Below, in pieces: positions 27,932-36,395 of a stretch of 64,000 nucleotides of DNA; within the stretch, counting starts at the first letter, position 1; every line of letters starts with the position of its first letter. The stretch is taken from contig NZ_CP048117.1 in the NCBI RefSeq assembly GCF_000469135.2, positions 1,711,501 through 1,775,500 of the forward strand. The letters run 5' to 3'. Under the pieces are notes generated by a model that was not told the DNA's origin, did no database searches, and saw only the letters and a program-made list of their open reading frames with translations. Both the position numbers and the translations under genes were made by a program. This stretch comes from Bacillus sp. SB49 (GTDB lineage Bacteria > Bacillota > Bacilli > Bacillales > Halobacillaceae).

Positions 27932-28477
27932 ATGGATCAACAATTTCATGCTACAACGATATTCGCAGTACAGCATCAGGGGAAAAGTGCGATGAGCGGT
28001 GACGGTCAGGTTACCCTAGGAAATCAAGTCGTCATGAAACATACCGCACGTAAGGTGCGGCGATTATTCAATGATCAGGTGCTCGCTGGTTTTGCCGGTT
28101 CTGTTGCAGATGCATTCACTCTTTTCGAGAAGTTCGAAGGGAAGTTGGAGAGTTACGACGGCAACCTTGCAAGAGCATCGGTAGAGCTTGCAAAAGAGTG
28201 GCGGAGCGATAACGTTCTCCGTAAGCTGGAAGCGATGTTGATCGTAATGGATAAAGAAAACATGTTTCTAGTGTCTGGTACAGGGGAAGTAATAGAACCG
28301 GATGATGGTATTTTAGCCATCGGTTCCGGAGGTAATTTCGCCCTCAGTGCAGGAAGAGCGCTTAAGCGCTATTCCCCAGAGCAGTCCGCGGAACAGATAG
28401 CCAGAGCTGCACTTGAAATTGCAGGTGAAATTTGTGTATTCACCAATGATCAAATCATTTTGGAAGTTCTCGATTAA
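27932..28477 (+). CDS. hslV: ATP-dependent protease subunit HslV (ClpQ)
   Basis: HslV is the proteasome-like peptidase that forms dodecamers capped by HslU. The 181-aa protein begins [20 protein letters not shown] and keeps [22 protein letters not shown] and [15 protein letters not shown]. The ATG at 27932 follows GAGGTGAAGG; the GTG at 27923 lies inside that site. In B. subtilis the mature nucleophile is Ser2, but residue 2 here is Asp, so the Thr-Thr pair at residues 8-9 would have to be exposed by processing. Confidence 0.95.
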   Translation: MDQQFHATTIFAVQHQGKSAMSGDGQVTLGNQVVMKHTARKVRRLFNDQVLAGFAGSVADAFTLFEKFEGKLESYDGNLARASVELAKEWRSDNVLRKLEAMLIVMDKENMFLVSGTGEVIEPDDGILAIGSGGNFALSAGRALKRYSPEQSAEQIARAALEIAGEICVFTNDQIILEVLD

Positions 28478-28489
28478 GGGGGCATACGT

Positions 28490-29887
28490 ATGTCATTAAA
28501 TTTAACGCCTAGAGAAATCGTCGAAAGGCTCGACCAATATATTATCGGCCAGGGCAGTGCCAAGCGTTCTGTCGCGATCGCTCTTCGGAATAGATACCGT
28601 CGCATGCAGCTGACGGATGACCTGAAGGATGAAATTGTTCCGAAGAACATCCTAATGATGGGACCGACGGGGGTAGGGAAGACAGAGATTGCCCGCCGTC
28701 TTGCCAAACTGGTCGGTGCGCCATTTGTAAAAGTGGAAGCGACGAAATTTACGGAAGTAGGTTACGTCGGACGCGATGTAGAGTCCATGGTTCGTGATCT
28801 TGTAGAGATGGCTGTCCGTATGGTTAAACAGGAGAAGATGGAAGCGGTCAAAGACCGTGCAGAGGAGCAGGCGAACAAAAGACTCGTCAAGCTGCTGGTC
28901 CCTTCCAAAAAGAAGCAGGGCAACAACTTTAAGAACCCGTTTGAGATGATCTTTAATCAAGGCGGTCAAGAGGATAAGGATTCCGCTGAGGATAAAGACG
29001 AAACGGAAATTGAAACGAAGCGTAGCCGCATCAGACATCAGTTGGATCTCGGCGAGCTTGAGGATCGCATGGTCACAATTGACGTGGAAGAATCTCAAGC
29101 ATCCATGTTCGATATGCTGCAAGGTTCCGGGATGGAACAGATGGGAATGAACATGCAGGATGCTTTCAGCCAGTTCATGCCGAAGAAGAAGAAGAAACGG
29201 AAGCTCTCTGTTGCAGAAGCCCGAAAGGTATTGACACAAGAGGAAGCAGGCAAGCTTGTGGATATGGATGAAGTCGGACAGGAAGCCGTTTCCAAGGTGG
29301 AACAGTCCGGGATGATCTTTATCGACGAGATTGATAAGGTGGCAGCGAAAGGAGACAATCAGGCGAACGTCTCCAGAGAAGGGGTTCAACGTGATATTCT
29401 GCCGATCGTTGAAGGTTCAACGGTCGTCACGAAATACGGCCCCGTATCGACCGATCATATTTTGTTCATTGCTGCCGGTGCCTTTCATATGGCTAAACCG
29501 TCCGATCTCATCCCTGAGCTCCAGGGAAGGTTCCCGATCCGGGTCGAATTGAATAAACTGAGCGTCGCGGATTTCAAGAACATTTTGACAGAACCCTCCA
29601 ATGCGCTTTTGAAACAATATAAAGCATTACTTGAAGTTGAAGGTATAAAGGTTGAATTTTCTGACGATGCTATTACTAGACTTGCAGAAATCGCTCACGA
29701 AGTGAACCAGGAAACCGACAATATAGGAGCTCGGCGTCTCCATACAATCTTGGAGAAGCTGCTTGAGGACCTATCCTTTGAAGCTCCTGACGTTACGATG
29801 GAAACGATCGAGATTACACCACAGTATGTAGACAGCAAACTATCATCTATTGTAAAAAACAAAGACTTATCACGATTCATTCTATAA
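28490..29887 (+). CDS. hslU: HslUV protease ATPase subunit HslU (ClpY)
   Basis: HslU is the AAA+ unfoldase of the HslUV protease. The 465-aa protein has Walker A GPTGVGKT at residues 58-65, the pore motif GYVGRD, a charged intermediate domain (about 110-245), Walker B FIDEIDK, and the sensor-2 region [11 protein letters not shown]. It ends with the hydrophobic tail SRFIL, which inserts into HslV. It is operonic with hslV and codY. Confidence 0.96.
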   Translation: MSLNLTPREIVERLDQYIIGQGSAKRSVAIALRNRYRRMQLTDDLKDEIVPKNILMMGPTGVGKTEIARRLAKLVGAPFVKVEATKFTEVGYVGRDVESMVRDLVEMAVRMVKQEKMEAVKDRAEEQANKRLVKLLVPSKKKQGNNFKNPFEMIFNQGGQEDKDSAEDKDETEIETKRSRIRHQLDLGELEDRMVTIDVEESQASMFDMLQGSGMEQMGMNMQDAFSQFMPKKKKKRKLSVAEARKVLTQEEAGKLVDMDEVGQEAVSKVEQSGMIFIDEIDKVAAKGDNQANVSREGVQRDILPIVEGSTVVTKYGPVSTDHILFIAAGAFHMAKPSDLIPELQGRFPIRVELNKLSVADFKNILTEPSNALLKQYKALLEVEGIKVEFSDDAITRLAEIAHEVNQETDNIGARRLHTILEKLLEDLSFEAPDVTMETIEITPQYVDSKLSSIVKNKDLSRFIL

Positions 29888-29915
29888 GGATGAGATCAAC
29901 AAGGAGGAAACGCAC

Positions 29916-30695
29916 ATGAAACTTCTAGAACGTGCACGCAGAATCAATGCTATGTTACAAACAACAACAGGAAAATCGGTGGATTTTAATGAAATGTCCG
30001 CAACGATGAGAGACGTTATCGAAGCGAATACATTCGTTGTAAGCCGCCGTGGGAAGCTGCTCGGCTTCGCCATCAACCAGGAAATTGAAAACGAGCGCAT
30101 GAACGCAATGTTCTCTGAACGACAGTTTCCACAGGAGTATACCCAAAATTTATTCAACATTAAGGAAACGACGCCGGACATCGATATTGACAGCGAGTAT
30201 ACGGCTTTCCCTGTAGAGAACAAGGAATTGTTCAAAGAAGGATTGACGACAATCGTACCAATCATCGGAGGTGGTCAGCGCTTAGGAACGTTGATCCTGA
30301 GCCGTCTGAACGGAAGTTTTAATGATGATGACCTGCTGCTTGCTGAGTATGGTGCAACCGTTGTCGGAATGGAGATCCTGCACGAGAAGACAGAAGAGAT
30401 TGAACAGGAAGCCCGCAGCAAAGCTGTCGTTCAAATGGCAATTTCTTCTCTTTCCTACAGTGAATTGGAGGCCATCGAGCATATCTTCGATGAACTGGAA
30501 GGTAATGAAGGACTACTTGTTGCCAGTAAAATTGCAGACCGTGTCGGAATCACACGTTCCGTCATTGTAAACGCGCTTCGTAAGCTTGAAAGTGCGGGTG
30601 TCATCGAATCACGCTCATTGGGAATGAAAGGTACGTATATCAAAGTGCTTAATAATAATTTCCTACTGGAGCTTCAAAAGCTTCGTACGAATTAA
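29916..30695 (+). CDS. codY: GTP-sensing pleiotropic repressor CodY
   Basis: CodY senses GTP and branched-chain amino acids and represses stationary-phase genes, including fla/che in B. subtilis. The 259-aa protein has an N-terminal GAF domain (about 1-155) and a C-terminal winged helix whose recognition region is [27 protein letters not shown] precedes the ATG. Its native terminator is split by an insertion sequence beginning 24 bp after the stop; the coding region is intact. Confidence 0.97.
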   Translation: MKLLERARRINAMLQTTTGKSVDFNEMSATMRDVIEANTFVVSRRGKLLGFAINQEIENERMNAMFSERQFPQEYTQNLFNIKETTPDIDIDSEYTAFPVENKELFKEGLTTIVPIIGGGQRLGTLILSRLNGSFNDDDLLLAEYGATVVGMEILHEKTEEIEQEARSKAVVQMAISSLSYSELEAIEHIFDELEGNEGLLVASKIADRVGITRSVIVNALRKLESAGVIESRSLGMKGTYIKVLNNNFLLELQKLRTN

Positions 30696-30701
30696 AATAA
30701 T

Positions 30702-30719
30702 AAAAAAAGCCGCTTTCAG
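30702..30719 (+). terminator. Left half of the codY terminator, split by the IS
   Basis: AAAAAAAGCCGCTTTCAG is the exact reverse complement of 32213-32230. Removing the IS and one CAG copy restores a 36-bp perfect palindrome with a T7 tail, the evident native codY terminator. The two halves now lie about 1.5 kb apart. Confidence 0.9.
30717..30719 (+). repeat. Target-site duplication, left copy (CAG)
   Basis: CAG immediately before the left IS end; the matching copy is at 32210-32212 right after the right end. It marks insertion at the symmetry centre of the terminator palindrome. Confidence 0.85.
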
Positions 30720-30727
30720 TGAACTAT

Positions 30728-30774
30728 AACCCGAATAATGGACACTTATAAAAAAGTGCCCCGTTATTCGGGTT
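30728..30774 (+). repeat. Long hairpin inside the IS left end
   Basis: AACCCGAATAA (30728-30738) pairs with TTATTCGGGTT (30764-30774), and CACTT pairs with AAGTG inside, giving an extended hairpin upstream of orfA. Such structures in IS ends can block incoming transcription or translation of the transposase. It could also serve as a substitute terminator for codY. Confidence 0.7.
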
Positions 30775-30837
30775 ATTTCTGTTTCAAGGAAGGAAACCCG
30801 TTTATAATCAAAATAAATATATGAACGGAGTGTGACT

Positions 30838-31269
30838 ATGAGTAAACATCTTTATTCAAATACGGAAATGAAACAATTAGAGGACAATCCGAATGTCGTA
30901 AAGGTATCGGAACGTTCTATCACATACCATCCTTTATTTAAGAAAGCTGCAATTCAGGAATATCAGAATGGAAACTTTCCATCTCAAATATTTGAAGAGC
31001 ACGGATTTGATTTAGTAGTGATTGGGAAGGATCAACCCAGAAGATGCTTAAAGCGCTGGCGTAACACATTTGAAAAGTACGGAGAACTTGGTCTGGAGGG
31101 AGACCGTCGTGGAAAAGGAAGTAAAGGTCGACCTTCTTCAAAGAAGATGTCTGCGGAAGAAAAACTTGAGAAAGCGGAAGCTCGTATTAAGTACTTAGAG
31201 GCTGAAAATGATTTTTTAAAAAAGCTAGACAAACTCGAAAGGCAGGCGTTGAAGAAGAAACGAAAATAA
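30838..31269 (+). CDS. IS3-family transposase OrfA
   Basis: A 143-aa DNA-binding protein of the IS150 group. It has helix-turn-helix segments (FPSQIFEEHGFDLVVIGKDQ, then CLKRWRNTFEKYGELGLEG) and ends in a leucine-zipper-like coil (IKYLEAENDFLKKLDKLERQ). The ATG at 30838 follows AACGGAG by 7 nt. Near the end, A-AAA-AAG is in the right phase for -1 slippage into orfB, so OrfA alone is the default product and a likely inhibitor of transposition. Confidence 0.9.
   Translation: MSKHLYSNTEMKQLEDNPNVVKVSERSITYHPLFKKAAIQEYQNGNFPSQIFEEHGFDLVVIGKDQPRRCLKRWRNTFEKYGELGLEGDRRGKGSKGRPSSKKMSAEEKLEKAEARIKYLEAENDFLKKLDKLERQALKKKRK
31218..31224 (+). other. Programmed -1 frameshift site (A6G)
   Basis: AAAAAAG is read by the orfA ribosome as A-AAA-AAG, the classical X-XXY-YYZ slippery heptamer of IS3 elements. 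The -1 frame is open from here to the orfB stop at 32168, passing the orfB ATG at 31329, so slippage yields the OrfAB fusion transposase. Confidence 0.88.
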
Positions 31270-31328
31270 CTCCATCAGAAGTCTATCAGCTTATTTATGA
31301 AACAATCCATAATTACTCCTTAAGGAGT

Positions 31329-32168
31329 ATGGTCTCTTATTTATGTGAATTCACAGGAGTAAGTCGAAGTGGATATTATGCGTGGATAAATAGTGATTCC
31401 AAAAGACAAGTGAAAAATCAGAAAGACGAAAAGGATATACAAATTATTCAAGTTATCTTCTCACAAAACCATGAGAAAGTAGGAGCTCTGCAAATTAAGT
31501 TGATTCTCGAAAATGATTATGGGGTCATCATGAATCATAAAAAAATTCGAAGATTAATGAAGAAATTTGATCTTTCGGCAAAGATCAGACAGGCTAAACC
31601 ATACAAACAAATGTTGAAAGCCACTCAAGAGCATCGTACGTGCCCAAACCATCTTAACCGAGAGTTCACACAACTAGAACCCGGAAAAGTCTTTTTGACT
31701 GATATCACTTACACGTATTTTGGGAAAGGTCAAAAAGCATATCTTTCTTGCGTGAAAGATAGTACAACAAAGGAAATTGTAGCTCACCATATATCTACTT
31801 CCCTAGGGATGGATATTGTTTACCGAACGTTAGAGAAACTTCAAGACACCGTAAAATCTTTCCATCCAGAAGCAATGATTCATTCGGATCAAGGGTTTCA
31901 TTACACTCACCCCAAATTCCAATCTAGAGTGAGAGAAGCTGGCCTTCGTCAGTCCATGTCCCGAAAAGGTAACTGTTGGGATAATGCACCTATGGAATCA
32001 TTCTTTGGTCATTTAAAGGATATGGTGGATCACCAATCATGTGAAAGCTTAAGCCAACTTAAAGAAGAAATTAACCAGTATATAGCAAAATATAATAATA
32101 AAAGATATCAGTGGAATTTAAATAAGATGACCCCGGTGCAATACCGAGATCATCTCCTAGCCGCCTAA
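31329..32168 (+). CDS. IS3-family transposase OrfB (DDE integrase domain)
   Basis: The catalytic part of the transposase. From the internal ATG it is 279 aa, but the functional product is probably OrfAB made by -1 slippage at 31218, which adds about 35 residues upstream. It has an HTH_21 region (LCEFTGVSRSGYYAW) and the rve DDE triad: Asp in LTDITYTYF, Asp in HSDQGFHYT and Glu in DNAPMESFFGHLK, with the downstream YNNKRYQWNLNKMTPVQYR typical of the family. No stop or frameshift damages it. Confidence 0.93.
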   Translation: MVSYLCEFTGVSRSGYYAWINSDSKRQVKNQKDEKDIQIIQVIFSQNHEKVGALQIKLILENDYGVIMNHKKIRRLMKKFDLSAKIRQAKPYKQMLKATQEHRTCPNHLNREFTQLEPGKVFLTDITYTYFGKGQKAYLSCVKDSTTKEIVAHHISTSLGMDIVYRTLEKLQDTVKSFHPEAMIHSDQGFHYTHPKFQSRVREAGLRQSMSRKGNCWDNAPMESFFGHLKDMVDHQSCESLSQLKEEINQYIAKYNNKRYQWNLNKMTPVQYRDHLLAA

Positions 32169-32212
32169 GGTTCTTTTTATAAACTGTCCGAATTATAGGT
32201 TACAGTTCACAG

Positions 32213-32230
32213 CTGAAAGCGGCTTTTTTT
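32213..32230 (+). terminator. Right half of the codY terminator, split by the IS
   Basis: CTGAAAGCGGCTTTTTTT, perfect complement of 30702-30719. Alone it cannot form the native hairpin, so transcripts leaving the IS may read on toward flgB. Confidence 0.88.
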
Positions 32231-32525
32231 ATGCAATAATTACATAATTATCCTTAAATGACTTACATAAGTAGTATTTTGAATATTTGACAAAAAATTA
32301 ATACAATTCGACAATTAACTATGTCATAATGTTCATTATAATAGAAGACCTGTACATATGTAACTATTTTCCATATTAAGGGGATTAAAAACCTAGTTCT
32401 TTCGATGTGTTTGGTAAGCTTCTGTAAAAATCATTCGGGAAAGATAGACAGAGGTATACAAATTTTTTTAAAATTGTTTCTGTAATCAAAGAAAATGTCG
32501 AATAAAGGAAACAAAGGAGATGCCG
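32231..32525 (+). promoter_or_regulatory. flgB (fla/che) upstream regulatory region
   Basis: About 295 bp of AT-rich DNA without a gene. TTGACA (32287-32292) with a 17-bp spacer leads to GACAAT (32310-32315), a plausible sigma-A promoter with a leader of about 200 nt; TATAAT (32336-32341, within GTTCATTATAATAG) is another -10 without a good -35. AATTTTTTTAAAATT (32461-32475) matches 13 of 15 positions of the CodY box AATTTTCWGAAAATT. CodY and a long leader control fla/che in B. subtilis, so this is the expected place for such sites. Confidence 0.55.
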
Positions 32526-32529
32526 ATGA
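32503..32529 (+). promoter_or_regulatory. Sigma-D promoter match overlapping the flgB start
   Basis: TAAA (32503-32506), 15 bp, GCCGATGA (32522-32529) matches the sigma-D consensus TAAA-N15-GCCGATAT at ten core positions. The ATG inside it is the flgB start codon, so transcription would begin inside flgB. I found no other equally good match in the flagellar cluster. Confidence 0.5.
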
Positions 32530-32918
32530 CCATATTCAGTAGTACTTTTTCCACATTGGAACAGGCTTTAAACTTCACAACAGCTAAAAACAGAACAATA
32601 TCCAACAATATAGCTAATGTTGACACCCCTGGATATAAGGCTAAAGGAGTAGCTTTTCAGGACGTGTTGAATGGAGAGCTGGCTTCTATTCAGACAAAAC
32701 GGACAGATGAGCGTCACATTGATTTCCGGGCTCGTACGTCCAATTCTTTTCATACCTTTACTAAAACCGGGACGACGTACAGCCATAACGGCAACAACGT
32801 AGATGTGGATAAAGAAATGAATGACCTTGCTCAAAATCAAATTCAGTATGAGGCACTGGTCGATCGGATGAGCGGGAAATTCAAAAGCTTGGAGTCGGTG
32901 ATAAAAGGAGGTAGATAG
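32526..32918 (+). CDS. flgB: Flagellar basal-body rod protein FlgB
   Basis: FlgB is the proximal rod subunit, exported by the flagellar type III system. The 130-aa protein has the N-terminal rod/hook motif NNIANVDTPGYKAKGVAFQ and a C-terminal helix (MNDLAQNQIQYEALVDRM). The ATG at 32526 follows AAAGGAG by 6 nt; the ATG at 32520 directly abuts that site. It is the first gene of the fla/che operon. Confidence 0.95.
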   Translation: MTIFSSTFSTLEQALNFTTAKNRTISNNIANVDTPGYKAKGVAFQDVLNGELASIQTKRTDERHIDFRARTSNSFHTFTKTGTTYSHNGNNVDVDKEMNDLAQNQIQYEALVDRMSGKFKSLESVIKGGR

Positions 32919-32919
32919 G

Positions 32920-33372
32920 GTGAGTATATTTCGGGCAATGAATACAAGCGCGAGTGCCTTGACGGCTCAGAGGTTGAGGATGGATATTGTATCTTCCAAC
33001 ATAGCGAATGCCGATGCTACACGAGCGGTTCAGAATGAAAACGGTGAATGGGAGCCATATCGTAGAAAGATGCCGGTATTCCAAAGTGAAGGTTCTGGCT
33101 TCCGTAGTCATTTGTCGCAGGCCCGGACCGGTTCTGGAGAGGACGGCGGCGTAAAAGTGTCAAGGATCGTAGAAGATCCAGAACCCTTTAAAACGGTGTA
33201 CAACCCTAACCATCCAGACGCTGACGAAGCGGGATATGTAGAAATGCCGAACGTGGATCCCTTGCAGGAAATGGTTGACTTGATGAGTTCTACAAGATCA
33301 TACGAAGCCAACGTAACAGCTGTCAATGCATCAAAGAATATGCTCATGAAAGCTTTGGAAATCGGAAAATAA
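32920..33372 (+). CDS. flgC: Flagellar basal-body rod protein FlgC
   Basis: FlgC is a proximal rod subunit of 150 aa. The N-terminal SSNIANADATR and C-terminal MVDLMSSTRSYEANVTAVNASKNM-type helix are diagnostic (motif from about residue 116). It starts at GTG with AAAGGAGG upstream, one base after the flgB stop. Confidence 0.95.
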   Translation: MSIFRAMNTSASALTAQRLRMDIVSSNIANADATRAVQNENGEWEPYRRKMPVFQSEGSGFRSHLSQARTGSGEDGGVKVSRIVEDPEPFKTVYNPNHPDADEAGYVEMPNVDPLQEMVDLMSSTRSYEANVTAVNASKNMLMKALEIGK

Positions 33373-33384
33373 GGAGGGACTGGA

Positions 33385-33699
33385 ATGGTCGAAATGACTT
33401 CCATGATGAATACCCCGGTGCAAATGTCCTCAGCTAATGGATCCCAGTGGAAAAAAGCCGTATCTGCAGGGGAAGCCCAGGGGGCCTTTGCAAATCAGCT
33501 GAAGCAGGCGATTGAACAGGTCAATGAAGCACAAATTGCTTCGGATAATAAGACGAAGGCGCTTGCTCGTGGGGAGATTGATGATCTGCACGACGTCATG
33601 ATTACATCGCAAAAAGCGAGTGTAACGATGCAGATGGCAGTGGAAATGCAGAGCAAAACAATTGAGGCATACAAAGAAATCATGCGTATGCAGGTTTAA
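33385..33699 (+). CDS. fliE: Flagellar hook-basal body protein FliE
   Basis: FliE, 104 aa, links the MS ring to the rod and is the first rod substrate exported. The C-terminal half (LHDVMITSQKASVTMQMAVE and the following IEAYKEIMRMQV) is the family signature. AAGGAGGG lies 6 nt before the ATG. Confidence 0.94.
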   Translation: MVEMTSMMNTPVQMSSANGSQWKKAVSAGEAQGAFANQLKQAIEQVNEAQIASDNKTKALARGEIDDLHDVMITSQKASVTMQMAVEMQSKTIEAYKEIMRMQV

Positions 33700-33763
33700 T
33701 TATTACCGAACGATTATCAGCACTAAACCATTCGCGTAGGTTGTGCTTTTTTTGGGGGCAGCT

Positions 33764-35368
33764 ATGAAAGAAAAAATAAACGCATACAGAGAGAAAGTCG
33801 TGTCGTTTTGGAAAGAGCGGAAAAAATCACAAAAGGGCTGGATCATTGGTTCCGTTGCAGCTGTCATTCTGGCCGCAGTCTTGCTTGCTGTCTTACAAGG
33901 CGGTTCCAAGATGACACCACTTTACAGCGATTTGACGCTTCAGGAAATAGGCCAGATCAAATCAGAATTGGATACAAGAGGCATTCCTTATGAATTGGAT
34001 AAGGGCGGAACGACGATACTCGTTCCGGATACAGAAGCGGAGTCGCTGCTCGTTGATCTTGCTGCGTCCGGTCTTCCGAACAGCGGAAGGATCGATTACG
34101 GATTCTTCAGTGCCAACACATCATGGGGGATGACGGACAATGAGTTTGATGTCATCAAACTGGATGCGATGCAGACCGAGCTTGCCAATCTCATGAAAGG
34201 GATCAGTGGAATCCAGGATGCCCAAGTAATGATTAACATGCCGGAGGAGCAGGTGTTTGCATCGGAGCAGGGGCAGGAAGCCTCAGCATCCGTCGTCCTG
34301 AACGTACAACCGGGAGCAAGTATCGAACAGCCTCAAGTAGAGACGCTGTACAATCTGGTATCAAAGTCTGTTCCTAATTTATCTAAAGATAATATCGTCA
34401 TCATGGATCAGAATTTTAATTATTTTGACATTAATGATGCTTCCTTAGCTGGGAGCTCCGACGCTTATACATATCAACAAAATGTCAAAGAAGATATTGA
34501 ACGGGACATAAAACAGCGCCTGCAGCGGATGCTTGGTACCATGATCGGTCAACAAAAGGTCATGGCAACCGTAACTGCAGATATCGATTTTACAAAAGAA
34601 AACCGTGTCGAAGAGCTTGTTGAACCGGTTGATCCTGAAACGATGGAAGGACTGCCGGTAAGTGTGGAGCGCATTGAAGAAACCTATGAAGGCGGCGTTC
34701 CGGAAGGCGGCGTTCCAGGAGCAGGAGATGAAGATGTAGCCAACTACCCTGCAGGTGAAGAGGGCGGAGACGGCGATTATGAAATGAATCGCGAAACGAT
34801 CAACAACGAGTTCAACCGGATCAAGAGAAATATTGAAGAAAGTCCGTATAAAGTAAGAAATCTTGGTATTCAGGTTGCTGTGGATAACACAAAAGGGACA
34901 AATGCAGAGGGCGAAGTTGAATATTTGACCGCCGCAGAGCAGCAGACCGTAGAAGAGGGCATTCAATCCATTGTCGACTCCATGATAACGACTTCCATCG
35001 ATGCTGGTTATGAAGATCAAATTGAGGCAGACGAGAATGTGTCGATCGTCTTCCAGGAGTTCAATGGCAAACCGGAAGCCCCTGAAGCACAGCCGGGAAT
35101 TCCTCTGTGGGTGTATATTACTGGCGGCGTCCTCGCTCTACTCATCATCCTGCTCTTGATCTTGTTGTTCCGACGCAGGAACGTAGAGGAAGAGGAAGAA
35201 TACGTCTATTTTGAAGAACCACTGATCGAGCAGCGGTCGAAAGAAGTGCAGGAGATACAGGAGAAAGAAGACGAGTCCACACAGAAACGGAAGCAGCTGG
35301 AGAAACTGGCGAATGAGAAGCCGGAAGATTTTGCGAAACTATTGCGGTCATGGATTGCAGAAGATTAA
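33764..35368 (+). CDS. fliF: Flagellar MS-ring protein FliF
   Basis: FliF forms the membrane-embedded MS ring. In the 534-aa protein a first transmembrane helix (about residues 26-44) precedes the YscJ-like ring-building domains, with NMPEEQVFA typical. A second helix (about 449-467) precedes a cytoplasmic tail ending in the FliG-binding region PEDFAKLLRSWI. The ATG at 33764 follows GGGGG; a GTG 21 bp upstream would add residues with no ribosome site. A short GGVPEGGVPG repeat lies in the acidic periplasmic loop. Confidence 0.95.
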   Translation: MKEKINAYREKVVSFWKERKKSQKGWIIGSVAAVILAAVLLAVLQGGSKMTPLYSDLTLQEIGQIKSELDTRGIPYELDKGGTTILVPDTEAESLLVDLAASGLPNSGRIDYGFFSANTSWGMTDNEFDVIKLDAMQTELANLMKGISGIQDAQVMINMPEEQVFASEQGQEASASVVLNVQPGASIEQPQVETLYNLVSKSVPNLSKDNIVIMDQNFNYFDINDASLAGSSDAYTYQQNVKEDIERDIKQRLQRMLGTMIGQQKVMATVTADIDFTKENRVEELVEPVDPETMEGLPVSVERIEETYEGGVPEGGVPGAGDEDVANYPAGEEGGDGDYEMNRETINNEFNRIKRNIEESPYKVRNLGIQVAVDNTKGTNAEGEVEYLTAAEQQTVEEGIQSIVDSMITTSIDAGYEDQIEADENVSIVFQEFNGKPEAPEAQPGIPLWVYITGGVLALLIILLLILLFRRRNVEEEEEYVYFEEPLIEQRSKEVQEIQEKEDESTQKRKQLEKLANEKPEDFAKLLRSWIAED

Positions 35369-35381
35369 GGGGGTCTGAAGG

Positions 35382-36395
35382 ATGGCCTTAAGAAAGACAA
35401 GATTAACAGGAAAACAAAAAGCTGCCGCCCTGCTTATAGCCCTTGGGCCGGATGTGGCAGCAAAAGTGTACAAACATTTGAACGAAGAAGAAATTGAACA
35501 ATTAACGCTGGAAATTTCATCGGTACAAAAAGTCGATGCAAAAGAAAAAGAAGAGATTTTGGATCAATTTCATCAAATTGCCCTCGCCCAGGACTATATT
35601 TCCCAAGGCGGAATCGGTTATGCGAAAACGATACTGGAGAAAGCGCTTGGACCTGCGGAGGCCGCCAATATCATTGGACGGTTGACTTCTTCGCTGCAGG
35701 TGAGGCCGTTTGATTTTGCGCGCCGGGCCGATGCGGGACAGATTTTGAATTTTATACAAAATGAGCATCCTCAGACGATCGCACTGGTGCTCTCCTACCT
35801 TGATTCAGAGCAGTCAGGTCAGATACTCTCCGAGCTGCCACAGGAGCTGCAGGGGGATATAGCGAGACGAATCGCCACGATGGATTCCACTTCCCCGGAA
35901 GTCATCAGCCAAGTCGAGCAGATTCTGGAGAAGAAGCTGTCGACTACGGTTATGCAGGATTACACCGATACGGGCGGTATACAGGCGGTTGTGGAAGTGT
36001 TGAACGGAGTCGATCGCAGTACAGAGCGGACGATCCTTGACTCTTTGGAAATACAGGATCCGGAACTGGCGGAAGAGATTAAGAAGAGAATGTTCGTATT
36101 CGAAGATATTGTTGCTCTTGATAATCGTGCGATACAGCGGGTCATCCGTGAAGTCGATAATGACGACTTACGTTTGTCCTTGAAAGTCTCCAGTGAAGAA
36201 GTAAAGGAAATGGTATTCAAGAACATGTCCCAGCGAATGGCCGAAACCTTCAAAGAGGAGATGGAAATCATGGGTCCAGTCAGGCTTCGTGACGTGGAAG
36301 AGGCACAGACAAGGGTCGTGTCTGCAATCCGGCGCCTTGAAGATATTGGTGAAATCGTAATCGCCCGAGGCGGAGGAGATGACATCATTGTGTAA
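35382..36395 (+). CDS. fliG: Flagellar motor switch protein FliG
   Basis: FliG transmits torque between stator and rotor and forms part of the C ring. The 337-aa protein has the N-terminal FliF-binding domain (LTGKQKAAALLIALG), the middle EHPQT motif (NEHPQTIALVLSYL) and a C-terminal charged torque helix (ALDNRAIQRVIREVDNDDL). Its end overlaps the fliH start. Confidence 0.96.
   Translation: MALRKTRLTGKQKAAALLIALGPDVAAKVYKHLNEEEIEQLTLEISSVQKVDAKEKEEILDQFHQIALAQDYISQGGIGYAKTILEKALGPAEAANIIGRLTSSLQVRPFDFARRADAGQILNFIQNEHPQTIALVLSYLDSEQSGQILSELPQELQGDIARRIATMDSTSPEVISQVEQILEKKLSTTVMQDYTDTGGIQAVVEVLNGVDRSTERTILDSLEIQDPELAEEIKKRMFVFEDIVALDNRAIQRVIREVDNDDLRLSLKVSSEEVKEMVFKNMSQRMAETFKEEMEIMGPVRLRDVEEAQTRVVSAIRRLEDIGEIVIARGGGDDIIV

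Larger units (their letters stand above)
30720..32209 (+). mobile_element. IS3-family (IS150-like) insertion sequence
   Basis: A 1490-bp element bounded by imperfect inverted repeats: the left end starts TGAACTATAACC and the right end, read inward, TGAACTGTAACC. It is flanked by a 3-bp direct repeat CAG (30717-30719 and 32210-32212), the usual duplication size for this group. It carries orfA and orfB in overlapping frames with an A6G slip site. Ends, frames and the DDE triad are all intact, so it looks recent and potentially active. Its AT-richer coding sequence contrasts with the flanks. Confidence 0.93.

Noticed and set aside
28652-29389. 245-codon minus-strand frame opposite hslU
   Set aside because: Shadow of hslU coding bias; His/Leu/Phe-rich translation without recognisable motifs or start signals.
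34690-34730. Short tandem repeat in fliF encoding GGVPEGGVP
   Set aside because: Only two imperfect copies in a low-complexity acidic loop; not evidence of a distinct element.
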